DNA from: Oasisia sp. SBJ-2009
Lineage: Eukaryota; Annelida; Polychaeta; Sabellida; Siboglinidae
Reading direction: 5' to 3'
NCBI GenBank assembly: GCA_964017155.1
Contig: OZ024857.1
Location: 34,741,042 to 34,805,041, forward strand
Length of the DNA stretch: 64,000 bases
A program made the position numbers and the translations under genes. The notes below the pieces were generated by a model. That model was not told the origin of the DNA, made no database searches, and saw nothing but the letters and a program-made list of their open reading frames with translations. Below are positions 50,901 to 62,196 of this stretch, piece by piece (positions within the stretch are counted from its first letter, which is position 1; the number at the start of each line of letters is the position of its first letter).

Positions 50901-53900
50901 CTTCCGCACTCCACCCAACTTCCGTACTCCAATCAAACTCCCCACTCCACCCAACCTCATCACTCCACCCTACCTCCACACTTCACCCTACCTCGCCAGA
51001 GCACCCAACCTCCCCACTCCACCCAACCTCCGCCCTCCACCCAACCTCCCCACTGCACCCAAATTCCCCACTTCACCCAACCTCCCCACACTAACCAACC
51101 TCCTCACTCCACCCAACCTCCCTACTTCACCCAACATCCCCAGAGCACCCAACCTCCCCACTCCACCCAACCTCCCCACTCCACCCAACCTCCCCACTTT
51201 ACCCAACCTCCCCACATCACCCAAACTCCCTACTCCACCCAACCTCCCCACCCCACCCAACCTCCCCACTTCACCCAACCTCTCTACTTCACCCAACCTC
51301 CCCACTCCACCCAACTTCCGCACTCCACCCAACTTCCGTACTCCAATCAAACTCCCCACTCCACCCAACCTCATCACTCCACCCTACCTCCACACTTCAC
51401 CCTACCTCGCCAGAGCACCCAACCTCCCCACTCCACCGAACCTCCCCACTCCACCCAACCTCCACTCTCCACCCAACCTCCCCACTTCACCCAAACTCCC
51501 CACTTCACCCAAACTCCCCACTCCACACAAATTCCCCACTTCACCCAACCTCCCTACTTCACCCGACCTCCCCACTCCACCCAACGTCCGCACTCCACCC
51601 AAAGTTCGCACTCAACCCAAACTCCCCTCTCCACCCAACCTCCCCACTTCACCCAACCTCCCAACTTCACCCAACCTCCTCACTCCACCCAACCTCCCCA
51701 CTTCACCCAACCTCCCCAGAGCACCCAACCTCCCCACTCCACCCAACCTCCCCACTCCACCCAACCTCCCCTCTCCATCGAACCTCCCCACTTCACCCAA
51801 CCTCCCCACTCCACCCAACCTCCCCACGCCATCCAACCTCCCCACTCCACCCAACCTCCCCACTCCGCCCAACCTACGCACTCCACCCAACCACACCACT
51901 CCACCCAACCTCCCCACTTCAACCCATCCTCACCACTCCACCCAACCTCCGCCCTCCACCCAACCTCCCCACTCCACCCAACCTCCCCACTTCACCCAAC
52001 CTCCGCACTCCACCCAACTTCCGCACTCCACACAACTTCCGCACTCCATGCAACCTCCACACTTCACCCAACCTCCGCACTCCACACAACTTCCCCACTT
52101 CATACAACCTCCCCACTCAACCCAACCTCCCCACATCACCCAACCTCTCCACTTCACCCAACCTCCCAAAATCACCCAACCTCCCCACCCCACCCAACCT
52201 CCCCACTTCACCCAACCTCTCTACTTCACCCAACCTCCCCACTCCACCCAACTTCCGCACTCCACCCAACTTCCGTACTCCAATCAAACTCCCCACTCCA
52301 CCCAACCTCATCACTCCACCCTACCTCCACACTTCACCCTACCTCGCCAGAGCACCCAACCTCCCCACTCCACCCAACCTCCGCCCTCCACCCAACCTCC
52401 CCACTGCACCCAAATTCCCCACTTCACCCAACCTCCCCACACTAACCAACCTCCTCACTCCACCCAACCTCCCTACTTCACCCAACATCCCCAGAGCACC
52501 CAACCTCCCCACTCCACCCAACCTCCCCACTCCACCCAACCTCCCCACTTTACCCAACCTCCCCACATCACCCAAACTCCCTACTTCACCCAACCTCCCC
52601 ACCCCACCCAACCTCCCCACTTCACCCAACCTCTCTACTTCACCCAACCTCCCCACTCCACCCAACTTCCGCACTCCACCCAACTTCCGTACTCCAATCA
52701 AACTCCCCACTCCACCCAACCTCATCACTCCACCCTACCTCCACACTTCACCCTACCTCGCCAGAGCACCCAACCTCCCCACTCCACCGAACCTCCCCAC
52801 TCCACCCAACCTCCACTCTCCACCCAACCTCCCCACTTCACCCAAACTCCCCACTTCACCCAAACTCCCCACTCCACACAAACTCCCCACTTCACCCAAC
52901 CTCCCTACTTCACCCAACCTCCCCACTCCACCCAACGTCTGCACTCCACCCAAAGTTCGCACTCAACCCAAACTCCCCTCTCCACCCAACCTCCCCACTT
53001 CACCCAACCTCCCAACTTCACCCAACCTCCTCACTCCACCCAACCTCCCCACTTCACCCAACCTCCCCAGAGCACCCAACCTCCCCACTCCACCCAACCT
53101 CCCCACTCCACCCAACCTCCCCTCTCCATCGAACCTCCCCACTTCACCCAACCTCCCCACTCCACCCAACCTCCCCACGCCATCCAACCTCCCAACTCCA
53201 CCCAACCTCCCCACTCCGCCCAACCTACGCACTCCACCCAACCACACCACTCCACCCAACCTCCCCACTTCAACCCATCCTCACCACTCCACCCAACCTC
53301 CGCCCTCCACCCAACCTCCCCACTCCACCCAACCTCCCCACTTCACCCAACCTCCGCACTCCACCCAACTTCCGCACTCCACCCAACTTCCGCACTCCAT
53401 GCAACCTCCACACTTCACCCAACCTCCGCACTCCACACAACTTCCCCACTTCATACAACCTCCCCACTCAACCCAACCTCCACACATCACCCAACCTCTC
53501 CACTTCACCCATCCTCCCAAAATCACCCAACCTCCCCACTCCACTCAAACTCCCCACTCCACGCAACCTCCTCACTCCACCCAACCTCCCCACTTCACCC
53601 AACCTCCCCAGAGCACCCAAACTCCCCACTCCACCCAACCTCCCCAGAGCACCCAACCTCCCCACTCTTCCCAACCTCCCCACTCCACCCAAACTCCCTT
53701 CTCCACCCAACCTCCCCACTTCACCCAACCTCCCCACTCCACCCAACCTCCCCACTCCACCCCCACTCCCCACTCCACCGAACCTCCCCACGCCATCCAA
53801 CCTCCCAACTCCACCCAACCTCACCACTCCTCCCCACCTACGCACTCCACACAACTTCCTCACTCCACCCAACCTCCCCACTCCACCCAACCTCCCCACT

Positions 53901-53910
53901 TCACCGAACC

Positions 53911-55768
53911 TCCGCCCTCCACACAACCTCCCCACTCCACCCAACTTCCCCGTTTCACCCAACCTCCCCACTCTACCCAACCTCCTCAGTCCACCCAACC
54001 TCCCCACTTCTCCCAACCTCCCAACTTCACCCAACCTCCCCACTCCACCCACACTCCCCACTCCACCCAACCTCCCCACTTCACCCAACCTCCGCACTCC
54101 ACCCAAAGTTCGCACTCAACCCAACCTCCACACTTCACCCAACCTCCCAACTCCACCAAACCTCCGCATTCCAACCAACCTCCGCACGCCACCCAACCTC
54201 CGCACTCGAACCAACTTCCGCACTCCACCCAACCTCCGCACTCCACCCAACTTCCGCACTCCACCCAACTTCCGCACTACATCCAACCTCCGCACTCCAC
54301 CCAACCTCCGCACTCCACACAACTTCCTCACTCCACCCAACCTCCCCACTCCACCCAACTTCCCCATTTCACCCAACCTCCCCACTCTACCCAACCTCCT
54401 CAGTCCACCCAACCTCCCCACTTCACCCAACATCCCCAGAGCACCCAACCTCCCCACTCCACGCAACCTCCCCACTTCACCCAACCTCCCTACTTCACCC
54501 AACTTCCCCACTCCACCGAACCTCCCCACTCCACCCAACCTCCCCACCCAGCCCAAACTCCCCTCTCCACCCAACCTCCCCACTTCACCCAACCTCCCAA
54601 CTTCACCCAACCTCCTCACTCCACCCAACCTCCCCACTTCACCCAACCTCCCCAGAGCACCCAACCTCCCCACTCCACCCAACCTCCCCACTCCACCCAA
54701 CATCCCCTCTCCACCGAACCTGCCCACTTCACCCAACCTCCCCACTGCACCCAACCTCCCCACTCCACCCACACTCCCCACTCCACCGAACCTCCCCACG
54801 CCATCCAACCTCCCAACTCCACCCAACCTCCCCACTCCGCCCAACCTACGCACTCCACCCAACCTCCCCACTTCAACCCATCCTCACCACTCCACCCAAC
54901 CTCCGCCCTCCACCCAACCTCCCCACTCCACCCAACCTCCCCACTTCACCCAACCTCCGCACTCCACCCAACTTCCGCACTCCACCCAACTTCCGCACTC
55001 CATGCAAGCTCCGCACTTCACCCAACCTCCGCACTCCACACAACTTCCCCACTTCATACAACCTCCCCACTCAACCCAACCTCCCCACATCACCCAACCT
55101 CTCCACTTCACCCAACCTCCCAAAATCACCCAACCTCCCCACTCCACTCAAACTCCCCACTCCACGCAACCTCCTCACTCCACCCAACCTCCCCACTTAA
55201 CCCAACCTCCCCACTCCACGCAACCTCCCCACCCCGCCCAAACTCCCCTCTCCACCCAACCTCCCCACTTCACCCAACCTCCCCACTTCACGCAACCTCC
55301 GCACTCCACACAACTTCCGCACTCCACCCAACCTCCCCACTCCACCCAACTTCCCCACTTCACCCAACCTCCCCACTTCACGCAACCTCCGCACTCCACA
55401 CAACTTCCGCACTCCACCCAACCTCCCCACTCCACCCAACCTCCTCACTCCACCCAACCTCCCCACTTCACCCAACATCCCCAGAGCATCCAACCTCCCC
55501 ACACCACGCAACCTCCCCACTCCACCCAACCTCCCCACCCCGCCCAAACTCCCCTCTCCACCCAACCTCCCCACTTCACCCAACCTCCCCACATCACCGA
55601 AACTCCCCACTCTCCCCACTTCACCCAACCTCCCCACTCCACCCAACCTCCCCACTTCACCCAACCTTCGCACTTCATCCAACCTCCGCACTCCACCCAA
55701 CCTCCGCACTCCACCCAACTTCCGCACTCCACCCAACTTCCGCACTCCACCCAACCTCCGCACTCCAC
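53911..55768 (-). repeat. Right-arm 8.29-kb higher-order repeat, visible start of copy 1
   Basis: Matches 62197-64000 at an offset of 8,286 bp, becoming 8,232 after about 55376, where this copy holds three additional units (54 bp, a duplicated CTTCACGCAACC and CCACACAAC stretch). The segment also carries the TAACCC unit at 55198. If the homology is truly head to tail, copy 1 would run 53911-62196, but only the first 1.8 kb of copy 2 lies in the window. Confidence 0.78.
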
Positions 55769-58290
55769 ACAACTTCCCCACTTCATACAACCTCCCCACT
55801 CAACCCAACCTCCCCACTTCACCCAACATCCCCACTTCACCCAACCTCCCCACATCACCCAACCTCCCCACTCCACCCAACCTCCCCAAATCACCCAACC
55901 TCCCGACTCCACTCAATCTCCCCACTCCACCCAACCTCCTCACTCCACCCAACCTCCCCACTTCACCCAACCTCCCCAGAGCACCCAACCTCCCCACTCC
56001 ACCGAACCTCCCCACTCCTCCCAACCTCCACTCTCCACCCAACCTCCCCACTTAGCCCAACTTCCCCACTCCACGCAACCTCCCCACCCCGCCCAAACTC
56101 CCCTCTCCACCCAACCTCCCCACTTCACCCAACCTCCCCACTTCACCCAACCTCCGCACTCCACACAACTTCCCCACTTCACACAACCTCCCTACTCAAC
56201 CCAACCTCCCCACTTCACCCAACCTCCCCATTTCACCCAACCTCCCCACATCACCCAACCTCCCCACTACACCCAACCTCCCCAAATCACCCAACGTCCC
56301 CACTCCACTCAAATTCCCCATTCCACCCATCCTCCTCACTCCACCCAACCTCCCCACTCCACCCAACCTCCCCACTCCACCCAACCTCCCAACTCCACCC
56401 AACCTCCCCACTTCACCAAACCTCCGCATTCCAACCAACCTCCGCACGCCACCCAACCTCCGCACTCGAACCAACTTCCGCACTCCACCCAACTTCCGCA
56501 CTCCACCCAACCTCCGCACTCCACACAACTTCCCCACTTCATACAACCTCCCCACTCAACCCAACCTCCCCACTTCACCCAACATCCCCACTTCACCCAA
56601 CCTCCCCACATCACCCAACCTCCCCACTCCACCCAACCTCCCCAAATCACCCAACCTCCCCACTCCACTCAATCTCCCCACTCCACCCAACCTCCTCACT
56701 CCACCCAACCTCCCCACTTCACCCAACCTCCCCAGAGCACCCAACCTCCCCACTCCACCGAACCTCCCCACTCCACACAACCTCCCCTCTCCACCCAACC
56801 TCCCCAATTAACCCAACCTCCCCTCTCCACGCAACCTCCCCACCCCGCCCAAACTCCCCTCTCCACCCAACCTTCCCACTTCATCCAACCTCCCCACTTC
56901 ACCCAACCTCCGCACTCCACACAACTTCCCCACTTCACACAACCTCCCCACTCAACCCAACCTCCCCACTTCACCCAACCTCCCCATTTCACCCAACCTC
57001 CCCACATCACCCAACCTCCCCACTCCACCCAACCTCCCCAAATCACCCAACGTCCCCATTCCACTCAAATTCCCCATTCCACCCATCCTCCTCACTCCAC
57101 CCAACCTCCCCACTCCACCCAACCTCCCCACTCCACCCAACCTCCCCACATCACCCAACCTCCCTACTTCGCCCAACCTCCCCACTCCACCCAACCTCCG
57201 CACTCCACCCAAAGTTCGCACTCAACCCAACCTCCACACTTCACCCAACCTCCCAACTCCACCCAACCTCCCCACTTCACCAAACCTCCGCATTCCAACC
57301 AACCAATCTCCCCACTCCACCCAACCTCCTCACTCCACCCAACCTCCCCACTTCACCCAACCTCCCCAGTGCACCCAACCTCCCCACTCCACCGAACCTC
57401 CCCACTCCACACAACCTCCCCTCTCCACCCAACCTCCCCACTTAACCCAACCTCCCCACTCCACGCAACCTCCCCACCCCGCCCAAACTCCCCTCTCCAC
57501 CCAACCTCCCCTCTTCACCCAACCTCCCCACTTCACCCAACCTCCGCACTCCACACAACTTCCCCACTTCACACAACCTCCCCACTCAACCCAACCTCCC
57601 CACTCCACCCAACCTCCCCAAATCACCCAACGTCCCCACTCCACTCAAATTCCCCATTCCACCCATCCTCCTCACTCCACCCAACCTCCCCACTCCACCC
57701 AACCTCCGCACTCCACCCAAAGTTCGCACTCAACCCAACCTCCACACTTCACCCAACCTCCCAACTCCACCCAACCTCCCCACTTCACCAAACCTCCGCA
57801 CTCGAACCAACTTCCGCACTCCACCCAACCTTCGCACTCCACCCAACTTCCGCACTCCACCCAACTTCCGCACTCCACCCAACTTCCGCACTCCATCCAA
57901 CCTCCGCACTCCACCCAACCTCCGCACTCCACACAACTTCCGCACTCCACCCAACCTCCCCACTCCACCCAACTTCCCCACTTCACCCAACCTCCCCACT
58001 TCACCCAACCTCCTCACTCCACCCAACCTCCCCACTTCACCCAACATCCCCAGAGAACCCAACCTCCCCACACCACGCAACCTCCCCACTCCACCCAACC
58101 TCCCCACCCCGGCCAAACTCCCCTCTCCATCCAACCTCCCCACTTCACCCAACCTCCCCACATCACCGAAACTCCCCACTCTCCCCACTTCACCCAACCT
58201 CCCCACTCCACCCAACCTCCCCACTTCACCCAACCTTCGCACTTCATCCAACCTCCGCACTCCACCCAACCTCCGCACTCCACCCAACTT

Positions 58291-59775
58291 CCGCACTCCA
58301 CCCAACTTCCGCACTCCACCCAACCTCCGCACTCCACACAACTTCCCCACTTCATACAACCTCCCCACTCAACCTAATCTCCCCACTTCACCCAACATCC
58401 CCACTTCACCCAACCTCCCCACATCACCCAACCTCCCCACTCCACCCAACCTCCCCAAATCACCCAACCTCCCCACTCCACTCAATCTCCCCACTCCACC
58501 CAACCTCCTCACTCCACCCAACCTCCCCACTTCACCCAACCTCCCCAGAGCACCCAACCTCCCCACTCCACCGAACCTCCCCACTCCACCCAACCTCCCC
58601 TCTCCACCCAACCTCCCCACTTAACCCAACCTCCCCACTCCACGCAACCTCCCCACCCCGCCCAAACTCCCCTCTCCACCCAACCTCCCCACTTCACCCA
58701 ACCTCCGCACTACACCCAACTTCCGCACTCCACCCAACTTCCGCACTCCACCCAACCTCCGCACTCCACACAACTTCCCCACTTCACCCAACCTCCCCAC
58801 TTCACCCAACATCCCCACTTCACCCAACCTCCCCACATCACCCAACCTCCCCACATCACCCAACCTCCCCACTCCACCCAACCTCCCCAAATCACCCAAC
58901 CTCCCCACTCCACTCAATCTCCCCACTCCACCCAACCTCCTCACTCCACCCAACCTCCCCACTTCACCCAAACTCCCCAGAGCACCCAACCTCCCCACTC
59001 CACCGAACCTCCCCACTCCTCCCAACCTCCCCTCTCCACCCAACCTCCCCACTTAACCCAACCTCCCCACTTCACCCAACATCCCCACTTCACCCAACCT
59101 CCCCACATCACCCAACCTCCCCACTCCACCCAACCTCCCCAAATCACCCAACCTCCCCACTCCACTCAATCTCCCCACTCCACCCAACCTCCTCACTCCA
59201 CCCAACCTCCCCACTTCACCCAACCTCCCCAGAGCACCCAACCTCCCCACTCCACCGAACCTCCCCACTCCTCCCAACCTCCCCTCTCCACCCAACCTCC
59301 CCACTTAACCCAACTTCCCCACTCCACGCAACCTCCCCACCCCGCCCAAACTCCCCTCTCCACCCAACCTCCCCACTTCACCCAACCTCCCCACTTCACC
59401 CAACCTCCGCACTCCACACAACTTCCCCACTTCACACAACCTCCCCACTCAACCCAACCTCCCCACTTCACCCAACCTCCCCATTTCACCCAACCTCCCC
59501 ACATCACCCAACCTCCCCACTACACCCAACCTCCCCAAATCACCCAACGTCCCCACTCCACTCAAATTCCCCATTCCACCCATCCTCCTCACTCCACCCA
59601 ACCTCCCCACTCCACCCAACCTCCCCACTCCACCCAACCTCCCAACTCCACCCAACCTCCCCACTTCACCAAACCTCTGCATTCCAACCAACCTCCGCAC
59701 GCCACCCAACCTCCGCACTCGAACCAACTTCCGCACTCCACCCAACCTCCGCACTCCACCCATCTTCCGCACTCC
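58291..59775 (-). repeat. 2.47-kb-offset duplicated block, copy 1
   Basis: Matches 60758-62196 at an offset of 2,467. The shared rare string CTCAACCTAATCTCC at about 58367 and 60834 ties the two together. Inside are shorter modules delimited by CTTAACCCAACC at about 58621, 59053 and 59306, giving lengths of 432 and about 252 bp (24 and 14 units). Confidence 0.78.
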
Positions 59776-60757
59776 ACCCAACTTCCGCACTCCACCCAAC
59801 TTCCGCACTCCAATCCAACCTCCGCACTCCACCCAACCTCCGTCCTCCACCCAACCTCCGCCCTCCACTAAACCTCCCCACTCCACCCAACTTCCCCACT
59901 TCACCCAACCTGCCCAGTCCACCCAACCTCCTCACTCCACCCAACCTCCCCACTCCACCCAACATCCCCAGAGCACCCAACCTCCCCACTCCACGCAACC
60001 TCCCCACTTCACCCAACCTCCCCACTTCACCCAACCTCCCCACTCCACCCAACCTCCCCATTCCACCCAACCTCCCCACCCCGCCCAAACTCCCCTCTCC
60101 ACCCAACCTCCCCACTACACCCAACCTCCCCACTTCACCCAACCTCCTCACTCCACCCAATCTCCCCACTTCACCCAACCTCCCCACTTCACCCAACCTC
60201 CGCACTCCACCCAACTTACGCACTCCACCCAACCTCCCCGCTTCACCCAACCTCCCCACTCCACACAACTTCCCCACTTCACACAACCTCCCCACTCAAC
60301 CCAACCTCCCCACTTCACCCAACCTCCCCATTTCACCCAACCTCCCCACATCACCCAACCTCCCCACTCCACCCAACCTCCCCAAATCACCCAACGTCCC
60401 CATTCCATTCAAATTCCCCATTCCACCCATCCTCCTCACTCCACCCAACCTCCCCACTCCACACAACCTCCCCACTCCACCCAACCTCCCCACATCACCC
60501 AACCTCTCTACTTCGCCCAACCTCCCCACTCCACCCAACCTCCGCACTCCACCCAAAGTTCGCACTCAACCCAACCTCCACACTTCACCCAACCTCCCAA
60601 CTCCACCCAACCTCCCCTCTCCACCCAACCTCCCCACTTAACCCAACCTCCCCACTCCACGCAACCTCCCCACCCCGCCCAAACTCCCCTCTCCACCCAA
60701 CCTCCCCACTTCACCCAAACTCCCCACTTCACGCAACCTCCGCACTCCACACAACTT

Positions 60758-62196
60758 CCGCACTCCACCCAACTTCCGCACTCCACCCAACCTCCGCACT
60801 CCACACAACTTCCCCACTTCATACAACCTCCCCACTCAACCTAATCTCCCCACTTCACCCAACATCCCCACTTCACCCAACCTCCCCACATCACCCAACC
60901 TCCCCACTCCACCCAACCTCCCCAAATCACCCAACCTCCCCACTCCACTCAATCTCCCCACTCCACCCAACCTCCTCACTCCACCCAACCTCCCCACTTC
61001 ACCCAACCTCCCCAGAGCACCCAACCTCCCCACTCCACCGAACCTCCCCACTCCACCCAACCTCCCCTCTCCACCCAACCTCCCCACTTAACCGAACCTC
61101 CCCACTCCACGCAACCTCCCCACCCCGCCCAAACTCCCCTCTCCACCCAACCTCCCCACTTCACCCAACCTCCGCACTACACCCAACTTCCGCACTCCAC
61201 CCAACTTCCGCACTCCACCCAACCTCCGCACTCCACACAACTTCCCCACTTCACCCAACCTCCCCACTTCACCCAACATCCCCACTTCACCCAACCTCCC
61301 CACATCACCCAACCTCCCCACATCACCCAACCTCCCCACTCCACCCAACCTCCCCAAATCACCCAACCTCCCCACTCCACTCAATCTCCCCACTCCACCC
61401 AACCTCCTCACTCCACCCAACCTCCCCACTTCACCCAACCTCCCCAGAGCACCCAACCTCCCCACTCCACCGAACCTCCCCACTCCTCCCAACCTCCCCT
61501 CTCCACCCAACCTCCCCACTTAACCCAACCTCCCCACTTCACCCAACATCCCCACTTCACCCAACCTCCCCACATCACCCAACCTCCCCACTCCACCCAA
61601 CCTCCCCAAATCACCCAACCTCCCCACTCCACTCAATCTCCCCACTCCACCCAACCTCCTCACTCCACCCAACCTCCCCACTTCACCCAACCTCCCCAGA
61701 GCACCCAACCTCCCCACTTCACCCAACCTCCCCAGAGCACCCAACCTCCCCACTCCACCGAACCTCCCCACTCCTCCCAACCTCCCCTCTCCACCCAACC
61801 TCCCCACTTAACCCAACTTCCCCACTCCACGCAACCTCCCCACCCCGCCCAAACTCCCCTCTCCACCCAACCTCCCCACTTCACCCAACCTCCCCACTTC
61901 ACCCAACCTCCCCATTTCACCCAACCTCCCCACATCACCCAACCTCCCCACTACACCCAACCTCCCCAAATCACCCAACGTCCCCACTCCACTCAAATTC
62001 CCCATTCCACCCATCCTCCTCACTCCACCCAACCTCCCCACTCCACCCAACCTCCCCACTCCACCCAACCTCCCAACTCCACCCAACCTCCCCACTTCAC
62101 CAAACCTCTGCATTCCAACCAACCTCCGCACGCCACCCAACCTCCGCACTCGAACCAACTTCCGCACTCCACCCAACATCCGCACTCCACCCATCT
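60758..62196 (-). repeat. 2.47-kb-offset duplicated block, copy 2
   Basis: Partner of 58291-59775. It has two added units (36 bp, an extra AGAGC unit near 61730) and a loss of several units after 61890. Module boundaries marked by CTTAACC lie at about 61088, 61520 and 61808 (432 and 288 bp). The block ends exactly where the 8.29-kb repeat copy begins at 62197, so that position is a composite breakpoint. Confidence 0.75.
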
